Assembly: GCF_001953875.1 (NCBI RefSeq)
Contig: NZ_MQUR01000005.1
Coordinates: 1 to 64,000, forward strand
Length of the DNA stretch: 64,000 nt
Direction: 5' to 3'
Source: Streptomyces amritsarensis
Lineage (GTDB): Bacteria > Actinomycetota > Actinomycetes > Streptomycetales > Streptomycetaceae
Shown: positions 26,383 to 35,948 of the stretch, piece by piece
How positions within the stretch are numbered: the stretch's first letter is position 1
How the letters are laid out: the number at the start of each line of letters is the position of its first letter
Program-made: the position numbers and the translations under genes
Notes under the pieces: model-generated
Told to the model about the DNA's origin: nothing
Database searches by the model: none
The model's input: the letters and a program-made list of their open reading frames with translations, nothing else

Positions 26383-27873
26383 ATGGATCTTGAGACGTTC
26401 CGCAAGCTCGCGGCCGACCGCCGCGTCATCCCCGTGAGCCGCAAGCTGCTCGCCGACGGGGACACGCCCGTCGGGCTCTACCGCAAGCTGGCCGCCGAAC
26501 GCCCCGGCACCTTCCTCCTGGAGTCCGCGGAGAACGGCCGGTCCTGGTCCCGGTACTCCTTCGTCGGGGTCCGCAGCGACGCGACCCTGACCGTCCGGGA
26601 CGGCCGCGCGCACTGGATCGGCACCCCGCCCGTCGGCGTGCCCACCGACGGCGACCCCCTCGACGCCCTGCGTGCGACGGTCGAGGCCCTGCACACCCCC
26701 CGCGACCTCGCGGGCGACATGCCGCCCTTCACCGGCGGCATGGTCGGCTACCTCGGCTACGACATCGTGCGCCGCCTGGAGCGCATCGGCGAGCACGGCA
26801 GCGACGACCTGGAGCTGCCCGAGCTGACGATGCTGCTCACCTCCGACCTCGCGGTGCTGGACCACTGGGACGGCACCGTCCAGCTCATCGCCAACGCCAT
26901 CAACCACAACGACCTCGACTCCGGGGTCGACGAGGCCTACGCGGACGCCGTGGCCCGCCTCGACGCCATGGAGGCGGACCTGGCCCGGCCCGCGCCCTAC
27001 GCCCCGGCCCCGCTGCCCGCCTCCGAGCTGCCCGAGTTCTCCGCCCTGTGGGGCGGTGAGAAGTACCAGGCGGCCGTCGAGGACATCAAGGAGCGCATCC
27101 GGGCCGGCGAGGCCTTCCAGGTGGTGCCCTCGCAGCGGTTCGAGACCTCCTGCACGGCCTCCGCGCTGGACGTCTACCGGGTGCTGCGCGCCACCAACCC
27201 GTCCCCGTACATGTACCTCTTCCGCTTCGAGAACGGCTTCGACGTGGTCGGGTCGAGTCCCGAGGCGCTGGTCAAGGTCGAGGACGGGCGGGCCATGGTC
27301 CACCCGATCGCCGGCACCCGCCACCGGGGCGCGACCCCGCAGGAGGACAACGACCTCGCCGAGGAGCTGCTGGCCGACCCCAAGGAGCGCGCCGAGCACC
27401 TGATGCTCGTCGACCTCGGGCGCAACGACCTCGGCCGGGTCTGCGAGCCGGGATCGGTGGAGGTCGTCGACTTCATGTCCATCGAGCGGTACTCCCACGT
27501 CATGCACATCGTCTCCACCGTGACGGGGCGCGTGGCCGAGGGGAAGACCGCCTTCGACGTGCTGACCGCCTGCTTCCCCGCCGGCACCCTCTCCGGGGCG
27601 CCCAAGCCGCGCGCCATGCAGATCATCGAGGAGCTGGAGCCCTCCCGCCGCGGCCTCTACGGCGGCTGCGTGGGCTACCTGGACTTCGCCGGTGACTCCG
27701 ACACCGCCATCGCCATCCGTACGGCGCTGCTGCGCGACGGCACCGCGTACGTGCAGGCCGGCGCCGGCGTCGTCGCCGACTCGGTGCCCGAGCTCGAGGA
27801 CAACGAGTGCCGCAACAAGGCCGCCGCGGTGCTGCGCGCGGTGGCAGCGGCGAACCGCCTGAGCGGCGTCTGA
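26383..27873 (+). CDS. trpE: Anthranilate synthase component I
   Basis: Chorismate to anthranilate, the first committed tryptophan step, 496 residues. The feedback-binding motif LLES is at 45-48, so allosteric inhibition by Trp is expected. The catalytic domain has the segments [36 protein letters not shown] and [15 protein letters not shown]. No trpG or trpD lies in this window. With only 17 bases after hisI there is no room for a leader-peptide attenuator here. Confidence 0.97.
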   Translation: MDLETFRKLAADRRVIPVSRKLLADGDTPVGLYRKLAAERPGTFLLESAENGRSWSRYSFVGVRSDATLTVRDGRAHWIGTPPVGVPTDGDPLDALRATVEALHTPRDLAGDMPPFTGGMVGYLGYDIVRRLERIGEHGSDDLELPELTMLLTSDLAVLDHWDGTVQLIANAINHNDLDSGVDEAYADAVARLDAMEADLARPAPYAPAPLPASELPEFSALWGGEKYQAAVEDIKERIRAGEAFQVVPSQRFETSCTASALDVYRVLRATNPSPYMYLFRFENGFDVVGSSPEALVKVEDGRAMVHPIAGTRHRGATPQEDNDLAEELLADPKERAEHLMLVDLGRNDLGRVCEPGSVEVVDFMSIERYSHVMHIVSTVTGRVAEGKTAFDVLTACFPAGTLSGAPKPRAMQIIEELEPSRRGLYGGCVGYLDFAGDSDTAIAIRTALLRDGTAYVQAGAGVVADSVPELEDNECRNKAAAVLRAVAAANRLSGV

Positions 27874-27887
27874 GGGCGTAGGGGATA

Positions 27888-28568
27888 GTGGGGTACGTGA
27901 GTGCCGTACCCCCGCCCCGATCCGACGCCTCCGCCGAGCCCGAGTCCGAGGCCCCCGACAGCCGCAGCAGCCGCCGCAGCGTGGCCGCGGCGCTGCTGCT
28001 CGGCGCGCTCGGCGCCACCGTCGTCCTGCTCGCCTCCGGCCGGGTCTGGGCCCGGGGCACGGCCGCGATCGGCAGCGACTCGCTCCCGCTGAGCGCCGAC
28101 GGTCGGGCCGTGACCGGGCTCCCGGCGGCCCTGGCCATCGTGGGCCTGGCCGCGCTGGTCGCCCTGTTCGCCGTACGCGGCAGGAGCCGGCTGCTGGTGT
28201 CGGGCCTGCTGGCGCTCAGCGGCCTCGGCGCGGCGCTGTCGGCCCTCTTCGGCTCCGACGGCCGCAGCGTCCTGGACGCGCAGGCCGTCCGTACGACCGC
28301 CGACAGCGCGGCGCAGGTGGCCGGCCTGACCCAGACCACGTGGCCGTACGTCACGGCCGCCGGGGCGGTCCTGATCCTCGCCGCCGGCCTGCTGGCGCTG
28401 CGCTTCGGCCGCGGCTGGCCGTCGATGGGCGGCCGCTACGAGCGTGACGGCGGCCGCCGTCCGCGGGCCGCCGCGGCGGTGGATCCGGACCGGCCGGAAG
28501 ATCTGTGGAAGGCTCTGGACCGCGGCGAGGACCCGACCACGGGACCGAGCGGCGACCGGACCCGCTGA
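27888..28568 (+). CDS. TIGR02234 tryptophan-associated membrane protein
   Basis: A 226-residue protein with four hydrophobic segments (about 30-50, 78-95, 100-120 and 148-168). It matches the actinobacterial trp-region membrane family (Trp_oprn_chp) in its position just after trpE. Function is unknown; it may be a transporter component or accessory for Trp intermediates. GTG at 27888 or in-frame GTG at 27897. 14 bases after trpE, hence co-transcribed. Confidence 0.85.
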   Translation: MGYVSAVPPPRSDASAEPESEAPDSRSSRRSVAAALLLGALGATVVLLASGRVWARGTAAIGSDSLPLSADGRAVTGLPAALAIVGLAALVALFAVRGRSRLLVSGLLALSGLGAALSALFGSDGRSVLDAQAVRTTADSAAQVAGLTQTTWPYVTAAGAVLILAAGLLALRFGRGWPSMGGRYERDGGRRPRAAAAVDPDRPEDLWKALDRGEDPTTGPSGDRTR

Positions 28569-28691
28569 CCGGCCCCCGAGCCGACCCCCCCTGGACGGCG
28601 AAGCCGCCCGGTGCGGGACAATGTCACCGAGCGTCCGACACAGACCGCACGTTCGACACAGCAGTGCGACAGAGCAACGAGGAGCAAACTC

Positions 28692-28943
28692 ATGGCGGGC
28701 ACTAGCCACGGACACACCCCGGCCGCCTGGACCGGTGTCATCATCGCCTTCATCGGTTTCTGCATCTCCGGCGCCTTCATGGTGCTCGCCAACCCCCTCG
28801 GCTTCTGGGCCGGCATGGTCGTCGTCGCGCTCGGCGGTGTCGTCGGCCTGGCCATGAGGGCCGCGGGCATGGGCGCGCCGAAGGCGGCCCACAAGGACCT
28901 CGCCGAGGTCATCGCCGCGAACAAGGTCCCCGCCAAGGCCTGA
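28692..28943 (+). CDS. HGxxPAAW-motif small membrane protein
   Basis: An 83-residue protein with the defining N-terminal HGHTPAAW motif and two hydrophobic segments (about 14-33 and 38-58). The ATG at 28692 has GAGGAG nine bases upstream. It is conserved beside trp genes in actinobacteria; function unknown. Ends just before a strong terminator. Confidence 0.85.
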   Translation: MAGTSHGHTPAAWTGVIIAFIGFCISGAFMVLANPLGFWAGMVVVALGGVVGLAMRAAGMGAPKAAHKDLAEVIAANKVPAKA

Positions 28944-28978
28944 GCGCGCCACCTGCGCCGGTCCTGGAAGAGAGCCGA

Positions 28979-29006
28979 AAGGCGCGGCCCCGCCGGGCTG
29001 CGCCTT
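28979..29006 (+). terminator. Rho-independent terminator
   Basis: A 12-bp stem with one G-U type pair (28979-28990 and 28995-29006), loop CGCC, ending in TTTTGT. It closes the hisI-trpE-TIGR02234-HGxxPAAW unit. Confidence 0.82.
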
Positions 29007-29011
29007 TTGTC

Positions 29012-29512
29012 GTGAGCGGAGAGAATCAGCAGGTGGACGCCTCCAGCACCCCCGACGCCGGGCCCGGTCCGCAGGCCGGGCCGGCCGCCCCCGCGGTGCC
29101 CGCCGAGCGGGCGTCCCGGGCCAGGCGGCTCGCCGCCCCGGCGCTCTACCTGGCCGCGGCCGGCGCGGCGTTCGCGTATGTGGGCGCCGTGGACCCCAAC
29201 GAGCCGGGCCACTACCCGGTCTGCCCGCTGCTGCGGCTGACGGGCGTCCTGTGCCCGGGCTGCGGCGGGCTGCGCAGCGCGCACGCGTTCGCGCACGGGG
29301 ATCTGGCCGCCGCCTTCGGGTCGAATGCCCTCGCGGTCGTCGGCTACTTCGTCTTCGCGGGGTTCATGGCCCTGTGGCTGGTTCGCGCCTTCCGCGGCGG
29401 GCCGGCTCCGAGGATCGTGTTGCGTCCCGCCCACTCGTGGGCGGTGGGTGCGGCGGTACTGGTTTTCGCCGTTGTCCGAAATCTCTCTTTCGGGGCGGCA
29501 CTGGCGCCCTGA
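29012..29512 (+). CDS. DUF2752 membrane protein
   Basis: A 166-residue membrane protein with the DUF2752 hallmark CPLLRLTGVLCPGCGGLRSAHA and three hydrophobic segments. Function unknown; the conserved CPGCG suggests metal or thiol chemistry at the membrane. The GTG at 29012 lies only 5 bases after a terminator stem. An in-frame GTG at 29033 has GGAGAG at good spacing and is the more plausible start if a separate promoter is used. Confidence 0.83.
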   Translation: MSGENQQVDASSTPDAGPGPQAGPAAPAVPAERASRARRLAAPALYLAAAGAAFAYVGAVDPNEPGHYPVCPLLRLTGVLCPGCGGLRSAHAFAHGDLAAAFGSNALAVVGYFVFAGFMALWLVRAFRGGPAPRIVLRPAHSWAVGAAVLVFAVVRNLSFGAALAP

Positions 29513-29684
29513 GCCCGGCGCACAGCCGGGATGAAGGGCGTATTCCGAATGTCCAGTTACTGGGACGCCGTCAACCGAGTGCGGAGGGCGACGCCTCCGC
29601 CGGATACCATTTGATTGCCGACCTTGCAGTGGTACGTGTCTGCAGGGCGGCCGACCGTCATCGACCCGGAAGGGGGCCGCTCGC

Positions 29685-30494
29685 GTGAGTGTGCTCGACG
29701 AGATCATCGAAGGGGTCCGCGAAGACCTTGCCGAACGGCAGGCCCGCGTGAGCCTCGACGAGCTCAAGGAGCGTGCCGCCAAGGCGCCCCAGGCCAAGGA
29801 CGGCGTCGCGGCTCTGCGTGGCGACGGCGTCAAGGTGATCTGCGAGGTCAAGCGCTCCAGCCCCTCCAAGGGCGCGCTGGCCGCGATCGCGGATCCGGCC
29901 GGGCTCGCCGCGGACTACGAGGCGGGCGGTGCGGCGGTCATCTCCGTCCTCACCGAGCAGCGCCGGTTCGGCGGCTCGCTGGCCGACCTGGAGGCCGTCC
30001 GCGCCCGCGTGGACATCCCGATCCTGCGCAAGGACTTCATCGTCACGGCGTACCAGCTCTGGGAGGCCCGCGCCTACGGCGCCGACCTCGCGCTGCTGAT
30101 CGTCGCGGCCCTGGAGCAGGAGGCCCTCGTCTCCCTCATCGAGCGGGCCGAGTCCATCGGCCTCACCCCGCTCGTCGAGGTCCACGACGAGGAAGAGGTG
30201 GAACGCGCGGTGGTCGCCGGCGCCAAGATCATCGGTGTCAACGCCCGCAACCTCAAGGACCTCAAGGTCGACCGCTCCACCTTCGAGCGCGTCGTCGGCG
30301 AGATCCCGGCCCACATCGTCAAGGTCGCCGAGTCCGGCATCCGCGGACCGCACGACCTGATCGCCTACGCGAACGAGGGCGCCGACGCCGTCCTCGTCGG
30401 CGAGTCCCTGGTCACCGGCCGCGACCCGAAGGCGGCCGTGGCCGACCTCGTCGCCGCCGGGGCCCACCCGGCCCTGCGCCACGGACGGAGCTGA
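29685..30494 (+). CDS. trpC: Indole-3-glycerol phosphate synthase
   Basis: TIM-barrel enzyme of 269 residues closing the indole ring from CdRP. Key segments are [11 protein letters not shown] (catalytic Lys), [30 protein letters not shown] and AESGIRG. Monofunctional: the TrpF domain is absent. GTG at 29685. First gene of trpC-M-B-A, with 172 bases upstream. I see no convincing attenuator there (a possible short peptide has a single Trp). Confidence 0.96.
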   Translation: MSVLDEIIEGVREDLAERQARVSLDELKERAAKAPQAKDGVAALRGDGVKVICEVKRSSPSKGALAAIADPAGLAADYEAGGAAVISVLTEQRRFGGSLADLEAVRARVDIPILRKDFIVTAYQLWEARAYGADLALLIVAALEQEALVSLIERAESIGLTPLVEVHDEEEVERAVVAGAKIIGVNARNLKDLKVDRSTFERVVGEIPAHIVKVAESGIRGPHDLIAYANEGADAVLVGESLVTGRDPKAAVADLVAAGAHPALRHGRS

Positions 30495-30502
30495 CCCGTT
30501 CC

Positions 30503-30694
30503 ATGACCCCTGACCGCCCCTCCGTCCGCACGCGCCGCGTGCCGACGGCGTACGCGCCCCTGGCGCGCGGCTGCCGCCCCCGCGGCTGCCGCGCCCCGGC
30601 CCGGCGCGTCCACGGGCGGCGGGTCCGGTACGTGATCGGCTCCGAGCCCGGCCAGGTCAACGGCATGCGATGGCGCCGCGCAGGCGCGCCGTAA
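30503..30694 (+). CDS. trpM: TrpM-like small protein (63 aa)
   Basis: A 63-residue, Arg-rich ORF, 8 bases after trpC and before trpB. It starts MTPDRPSVRTRRV and ends MRWRRAGAP. In S. coelicolor the small gene in this position (SCO2038, earlier trpX) encodes TrpM. Published work describes TrpM as a modulator of tryptophan synthesis and differentiation that interacts with a leucyl aminopeptidase (PepA). The assignment rests on position and size; I could not align sequences. Composition (many Arg, Pro, Cys) is unusual for an enzyme. Confidence 0.75.
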   Translation: MTPDRPSVRTRRVPTAYAPLARGCRPRGCRAPARRVHGRRVRYVIGSEPGQVNGMRWRRAGAP

Positions 30695-30898
30695 CGAGGG
30701 CTGCCGCGGCCCGGTACGCGAGACGTACCGCGCCGCCAGGCGGTCCCGTACGGCCTGCTGCCCGGGCCGACCGGCTCCGGGAGCGGGCCGCTGCGCACCG
30801 TACGCACGACATCCCCCAGCGGGGTGCGCGCGGCACGGGCGGGCGGCGCAATACGGTGAAACCACCCGCCGCATCTCGCACCCGTAGGAGCACTGGAC

Positions 30899-32149
30899 AT
30901 GTCCAGCGAGTTCTTCATCCCGGACCCGGAGGGTCACGTTCCCAACGCCGAGGGCTACTTCGGCGACTTCGGCGGCAAGTTCATCCCGGAGGCGCTCGTC
31001 GCCGCCGTGGACGAGGTCGCCGTCGAGTACGAGAAGGCCAAGGACGACCCGTCCTTCGCGGCCGAGCTGGGCGACCTCATGGTCAACTACACCGGCCGCC
31101 CCAGCGCCCTCACCGAGGTGCCCCGCTTCGCCGAGCACGCCGGCGGCGCGCGGATCTTCCTCAAGCGCGAGGACCTCAACCACACCGGCTCGCACAAGAT
31201 CAACAACGTGCTGGGCCAGGCGCTGCTCACCCGGCGCATGGGCAAGACCCGCGTGATCGCCGAGACCGGCGCCGGCCAGCACGGCGTGGCCACCGCCACC
31301 GCCTGCGCCCTCTTCGGCCTCGACTGCACCATCTACATGGGCGAGATCGACACCCAGCGCCAGGCGCTGAACGTCGCCCGCATGCGCATGCTCGGCGCCG
31401 AGGTCATCGCGGTGAAGTCCGGCTCGCGGACCTTGAAGGACGCGATCAACGAGGCGTTCCGCGACTGGGTCGCCAACGTGGACCGCACCCACTACCTCTT
31501 CGGCACGGTCGCCGGCCCGCACCCCTTCCCGGCGATGGTCCGCGACTTCCACCGCGTCATCGGCGTCGAGGCCCGCCGCCAGATCCTGGAGCGCGCCGGC
31601 CGGCTGCCCGACGCCGTCGCGGCCTGCGTCGGCGGCGGCTCCAACGCCATCGGCCTGTTCCACGCCTTCATCCCGGACACCGGCGTCCGCCTGGTCGGCT
31701 TCGAGCCCGCCGGGCACGGCGTCGAGACCGGCGAGCACGCGGCCACCCTCACCGCGGGCGAGCCCGGCATCCTGCACGGCTCCCGCTCCTACGTCCTCCA
31801 GGACGAGGAGGGCCAGATCACCGAGCCGTACTCCATCTCGGCCGGCCTGGACTACCCGGGCATCGGCCCGGAGCACTCCTACCTCAAGGACGCCGGCCGA
31901 GGCGAGTACCGCGCCGTCACCGACGACGCCGCGATGCAGGCCCTGCGCCTGCTCTCCCGCACCGAGGGCATCATCCCCGCGATCGAGTCGGCGCACGCCC
32001 TCGCAGGCGCCCTGGAGCTGGGCAAGGAGCTGGGCAAGGACGGCCTGCTGGTCGTCAACCTGTCCGGCCGCGGCGACAAGGACATGGACACGGCGGCCCG
32101 CTACTTCGGGCTGTACGACGGCGAGAGCGCCGAGGGGGAGTCGAAGTGA
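30899..32149 (+). CDS. trpB: Tryptophan synthase beta subunit
   Basis: PLP enzyme condensing indole with serine, 416 residues. The PLP lysine is in [15 protein letters not shown]; the other signatures are [23 protein letters not shown] and SGRGDKD. AGGAG lies eight bases upstream of the ATG at 30899. A 204-base gap from trpM leaves room for an internal promoter. The stop overlaps trpA by 4 bases (GTGA). Confidence 0.98.
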   Translation: MSSEFFIPDPEGHVPNAEGYFGDFGGKFIPEALVAAVDEVAVEYEKAKDDPSFAAELGDLMVNYTGRPSALTEVPRFAEHAGGARIFLKREDLNHTGSHKINNVLGQALLTRRMGKTRVIAETGAGQHGVATATACALFGLDCTIYMGEIDTQRQALNVARMRMLGAEVIAVKSGSRTLKDAINEAFRDWVANVDRTHYLFGTVAGPHPFPAMVRDFHRVIGVEARRQILERAGRLPDAVAACVGGGSNAIGLFHAFIPDTGVRLVGFEPAGHGVETGEHAATLTAGEPGILHGSRSYVLQDEEGQITEPYSISAGLDYPGIGPEHSYLKDAGRGEYRAVTDDAAMQALRLLSRTEGIIPAIESAHALAGALELGKELGKDGLLVVNLSGRGDKDMDTAARYFGLYDGESAEGESK

Positions 32150-32988
32150 GCAACGCCAGCGAAAAGACCGGCAACATCCAGCTGCTGAGCGACACGCTCG
32201 CCAAGGCGAAGTCCGAGGACCGCGCCGCCCTCGTCGCCTACCTGCCGGCGGGCTTCCCGACCGTCGACGGCGCCATCGACGCGGTCAAGGCCGTCGTCGC
32301 GGGCGGCGCGGACATCGTCGAGATCGGCCTCCCGCACAGCGACCCGGTCCTCGACGGCGCCGTCATCCAGACCGCCGACGACATCGCCCTGCGCGGCGGG
32401 GTCAAGATCGCGGACGTGCTCCGCACCGTGCGCGAGGCCCACGAGGCGACCGGCGCGCCGATCCTGGTGATGACGTACTGGAACCCGATCGACCGTTATG
32501 GCGTCGAGCGGTTCACGGCCGAGCTGGCGGCGGCGGGCGGGGCCGGCTGCATCCTGCCCGACCTGCCGGTCCAGGAGTCCGCGCTGTGGCGCGAGCACGC
32601 CGAGAAGCACGCTCTGGCGACCGTCTTCGTCGTGGCGCCGAGCAGCAAGGACGAGCGCCTGGCCACCATCACGGCCGCCGGTTCCGGCTTCGTCTACGCC
32701 GCCTCGCTGATGGGCGTCACCGGCACCCGCGAATCGGTCGGCAACCAGGCGCAGGACCTGGTGCGCCGTACACGGGCCACGGACGGGGCCCGCCGCGGGC
32801 TCCCCGTCTGCGTCGGCCTCGGCGTCTCCAACGCCGCCCAGGCCAAGGAGGTGGCCGCCTTCGCCGACGGGGTGATCGTCGGCTCCGCCTTCGTCAAGCT
32901 GCTGCTGGACGCCCCGGACCTGCCCACCGGGCTGGACGCCGTACGGGCTCTGGCGGGCGAACTCGCGGCAGGCGTACGCAGGAGCTGA
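32146..32988 (+). CDS. trpA: Tryptophan synthase alpha subunit
   Basis: TIM-barrel enzyme of 280 residues releasing indole to TrpB. Catalytic Glu is in [16 protein letters not shown] and catalytic Asp in the same motif; phosphate-binding region [25 protein letters not shown]. It starts at GTG 32146 inside the trpB stop. Followed by a terminator hairpin. Confidence 0.97.
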   Translation: MSNASEKTGNIQLLSDTLAKAKSEDRAALVAYLPAGFPTVDGAIDAVKAVVAGGADIVEIGLPHSDPVLDGAVIQTADDIALRGGVKIADVLRTVREAHEATGAPILVMTYWNPIDRYGVERFTAELAAAGGAGCILPDLPVQESALWREHAEKHALATVFVVAPSSKDERLATITAAGSGFVYAASLMGVTGTRESVGNQAQDLVRRTRATDGARRGLPVCVGLGVSNAAQAKEVAAFADGVIVGSAFVKLLLDAPDLPTGLDAVRALAGELAAGVRRS

Positions 32989-33041
32989 GACAAAACGGAC
33001 ACCTGATCGGGTTCTGTAGTCCGATCGGGTGGAATGGCGGA

Positions 33042-33067
33042 CAGGGAGGCACGCGAGTGCCTCCCTG
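33042..33067 (+). terminator. trpA terminator
   Basis: Perfect 11-bp stem CAGGGAGGCAC / GTGCCTCCCTG with a GCGA loop, 53 bases past trpA and 17 bases before the next start. Confidence 0.75.
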
Positions 33068-33083
33068 CTTCGTTTGGCGGAGC

Positions 33084-34079
33084 GTGAGCGACAAGAACGA
33101 CGGTGCCAACCGCGATGCGATGAAACGATCGGCCCGGGAGCGACTCCAAGCGGAGCGCGAGCGGCAGAAGACCCGGGACAAGCGCCGGCGGACCCTGATC
33201 GTGGCGGCGGCGGTGGTCGGCGTCCTGGGGCTGGCGACGGTCGTGGGCGTGATCGCGGCCAACGCCGGCAAGGACACCAGCGCCAAGGGCGGCCCGGTCG
33301 TCGCCCCCAGCGGCGCCACCGGGAAGGACGCTCTCGCCATCCAGACGGGCAAGCCCGAGGCGAAGGCCACCCTCACCGTGTGGGAGGACTTCCGCTGCCC
33401 GGCCTGCAAGTCCTTCGAGGACAACTACCGGGAGACCATCCACGAGCTGGAGGCGAAGGGCCTGCTCAAGGTGGACTACCACCTGGTCACGCTCATCGAC
33501 GGGAACATGGGCGGCAGCGGCTCCCTGAAGGGGGCGAACGCGGCGGCCTGCGCGCAGGACGCCGGCAAGTTCTCCGAGTACCACGACATCCTCTTCCAGA
33601 ACCAGCCGGAGGAGATCGACGACGCCTACGGCAAGAACGCCAAGCTGCTGGAGCTGGCGGGCAAGGTCGACGGGCTGGTCACCCCCGAGTTCACGGCGTG
33701 CGTCGAGGAAGGCACGCACAACAGCTGGGTGGCCAAGTCGCACGAGGCCTTCGCCGCCGGGAACTTCCGCGGCACGCCGACCGTGCTGCTCGACGGCAAG
33801 GACATCTTCTCCGACCAGGCCGACCCGCTGACCCCGCAGAAGCTGAAGGAGAAGGTGGAGGCGGGCGCCCAGGGCTCCGGCGGGGCCGGGGCCAAGGGCG
33901 CCGGCAAGGAGACCGGCAAGGAGTCGGGCAACGACACCGGGAAGAGCGAGGCGAAGGCCTCACCCTCGGCATCGAGGACGGCGTCGAAGAATCCCGCGAG
34001 CAGTTCCGGGAACGGGTCCGGGAACGGCACGGGGATCGGCTCCGGGAACGGGCCCGGGAACGGGTCCTCGGGGGACTGA
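33084..34079 (+). CDS. Membrane-anchored DsbA-like thioredoxin-fold protein
   Basis: A 331-residue thiol oxidoreductase-like protein. It has a basic cytoplasmic head, one membrane segment (about 37-58), a DsbA domain with CPAC at 105-108 and a cis-Pro loop FRGTPTVLLDG. A long low-complexity tail (about 270-331) is rich in Gly, Ser, Asn and Lys. It has the same architecture as the gene at 4809 but adds the tail, which could cross the peptidoglycan or interact with sugar. GTG at 33084 lies after the trpA terminator; an in-frame ATG at 33120 is an alternative. Confidence 0.88.
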   Translation: MSDKNDGANRDAMKRSARERLQAERERQKTRDKRRRTLIVAAAVVGVLGLATVVGVIAANAGKDTSAKGGPVVAPSGATGKDALAIQTGKPEAKATLTVWEDFRCPACKSFEDNYRETIHELEAKGLLKVDYHLVTLIDGNMGGSGSLKGANAAACAQDAGKFSEYHDILFQNQPEEIDDAYGKNAKLLELAGKVDGLVTPEFTACVEEGTHNSWVAKSHEAFAAGNFRGTPTVLLDGKDIFSDQADPLTPQKLKEKVEAGAQGSGGAGAKGAGKETGKESGNDTGKSEAKASPSASRTASKNPASSSGNGSGNGTGIGSGNGPGNGSSGD

Positions 34080-34167
34080 CTTCCGCCGATCCATGTCTGG
34101 ATTTGGTTTCGACCCTGCCGGGCGGGTTGCGGTACGCACCGTGCGGCAGGGTAGCGTCAGGTCTGCC

Positions 34168-35223
34168 ATGGACATTGCTTACATCCCCAGTCCGTCGACC
34201 GGCGTGATCCATCTCGGACCGATCCCGCTCCGCGGCTACGCGTTCTGCATCATCATCGGCGTCTTCGTCGCCGTCTGGCTCGGCAACAAGCGCTGGATCG
34301 CGCGCGGCGGAAAGCCGGGCACGGTCGCGGACATCGCCGTGTGGGCGGTGCCGTTCGGGCTGGTCGGCGGTCGCCTCTACCACGTGATCACCGACTACCA
34401 GCTCTACTTCGGCGAGGGCCGCAACTGGGTCGACGCCTTCAAGATCTGGGAGGGCGGCCTCGGCATCTGGGGCGCGATCGCGCTGGGCGCGGTCGGTGCC
34501 TGGATCGGCTGTCGGCTGCGCGGCATCCCGCTGCCGGCCTGGGCCGACGCCCTGGCCCCCGGCATCGCGCTGGCCCAGGCGATCGGCCGCTGGGGCAACT
34601 GGTTCAACCAGGAGCTCTACGGCCGGGCCACCGACCTGCCCTGGGCGGTGGAGATCAGCGCCGGCCCGAACCGGGACGCCGGGACCTACCACCCGACCTT
34701 CCTGTACGAGTCGCTGTGGTGCATCGGCGTCGCCGTCTTGGTGATCTGGGCCGACCGCCGCTTCAAGCTCGGCCACGGACGGGCCTTCGCCCTGTACGTC
34801 GCCGCGTACTGCGTCGGCCGCGGCTGGATCGAGTACATGCGCGTCGACGAGGCCCACCACATCCTGGGTGTGCGGCTGAACGTCTGGACCTCGATCGCCG
34901 TCTTCGTCCTCGCGGTCGTCTACTTCGTCCTCTCGGCGAAGCTGCGGCCGGGCCGCGAGGAGGTCGTCGAGCCGGACCGCTCCGGCGGCGGTGACGGAAA
35001 GGACAAGGCCAAGGCCAAGGCCGAGGCCGAGGCCGACGACAAGGCCAAGGCCGAGGTTGACGACAAGGCCCAGGCTGCGGTCGAGGCGGCCGACGCCGGG
35101 CCCAAGGACTCCGCGCCGGCCCTCGCCCCGCGCACCGACACCACGGTGGCGCAGGGAGCCGTCAAGGCCGACCTGCGCAAGCCGGCCGTGGACGCCGAGG
35201 CCCCGGAGGCCGACAAGTCCTGA
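34168..35223 (+). CDS. lgt: Prolipoprotein diacylglyceryl transferase
   Basis: Multi-pass membrane enzyme that transfers diacylglyceryl to the lipobox Cys of prelipoproteins, 351 residues. It shows RGYAFCIIIGVFVAVWLG, GGRLYHVITD, IWEGGLGIWGAIA and the signature AIGRWGNWFNQELYGR. The C-terminus (about 275-351) is a charged Lys/Ala/Glu/Asp tail built of KAKAEAEAD-like repeats, longer than in most bacteria. The ATG at 34168 (MDIAYIP) starts close to the first helix; the upstream 25 codons lack an RBS. Confidence 0.96.
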   Translation: MDIAYIPSPSTGVIHLGPIPLRGYAFCIIIGVFVAVWLGNKRWIARGGKPGTVADIAVWAVPFGLVGGRLYHVITDYQLYFGEGRNWVDAFKIWEGGLGIWGAIALGAVGAWIGCRLRGIPLPAWADALAPGIALAQAIGRWGNWFNQELYGRATDLPWAVEISAGPNRDAGTYHPTFLYESLWCIGVAVLVIWADRRFKLGHGRAFALYVAAYCVGRGWIEYMRVDEAHHILGVRLNVWTSIAVFVLAVVYFVLSAKLRPGREEVVEPDRSGGGDGKDKAKAKAEAEADDKAKAEVDDKAQAAVEAADAGPKDSAPALAPRTDTTVAQGAVKADLRKPAVDAEAPEADKS

Positions 35224-35235
35224 CCGCGCAGCGGT

Positions 35236-35276
35236 CGAGAGGGGGGTGCCGCGCACGACGCGGCACCCCCCTCTCG
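35236..35276 (+). terminator. lgt terminator
   Basis: An 18-bp perfect stem (35236-35253 and 35259-35276) with a 5-base loop, 12 bases past the lgt stop. The strongest hairpin seen in the window. Confidence 0.88.
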
Positions 35277-35619
35277 CTATACCCACCCGTCACCGGCGCG
35301 CCCGGGGCCGGGGGCGGGGTGCGGCGGGCGGGGGAGGGCCGCCGGGCGCGGGCATGCCGGTGGCGACCTTGCGCGGCGGCGGGGGCGGTCGTCCGGGACC
35401 TTCGCGCGGTGAGCGCAGCGTGGTGCGGTCGCCGGGGCCGGCGGCCGCATCGCACGAATCGGGCCGGCCGGTTCGGGTTCGGCGCAGGGGAGCCTGAACC
35501 CGTGTGTCTGCGGGACACGGAAGGTGAGCAGCCCGGTTGTCGGCGGGGACGTGCCCGGCGGTGGACCGGCGCGACCGCCGGGGGCCGCGGCGGCGGCCGG
35601 GTGCGGGGCGGCCCCCGGG

Positions 35620-35912
35620 TCCCGCGGGGCGGCGCACCCGGGGTGTGTGCCGGGTGCGTGCGGGGCGCGGAGGGTGGGCCGGCGGGGCCGGAGCCCGCAG
35701 GCCGGGTCCCGCGGGGTCGGCGCACCCGGGGTGTGTGTACCGGAGGCGTGCGGGGCGCGGAGGGTGGGCCGACGGCCCGGAGCCCGTAGGCCGGGTCCTG
35801 CGGGGTCGGCGCACCCGGGGTGTGTGTGCCGGGTGCGTGCGGGGCGCGGAGGGTGGGCCGACGGCCCGGAGCCCGTAGGCCGGGTCCTGCGGGGGCGGCG
35901 CACCCGGGGAGT
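35620..35912. repeat. 88/89-bp tandem repeat array, about 3.3 copies
   Basis: Near-identical units begin with GGCGCACCCGGGG at 35631, 35719, 35808 and 35897 (periods 88, 89 and 89). Each contains GCGTGCGGGGCGCGGAGGGTGGGCC and GGAGCCCGTAGGCCGGGTCC-like stretches. The period is not a multiple of 3, so it is not a coding repeat. It occupies the gene-free 725 bases between lgt and the convergent lyase gene. The rest of that gap (35281-35615) is G-rich sequence with no credible ORF. Confidence 0.85.
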
Positions 35913-35948
35913 CTGCCGCGGATCGACACCCGCGCGGCGAGCGCAGGG

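Noticed and set aside
29615..29684. Possible trp leader peptide before trpC (TTG start, LQWYV)
   Set aside because: Only one Trp codon, no clear antiterminator pair, and the frame simply runs into trpC.
35620..35912. CRISPR array
   Set aside because: Units are contiguous 88/89-bp tandem copies without short repeats and unique spacers, and no cas genes are present.
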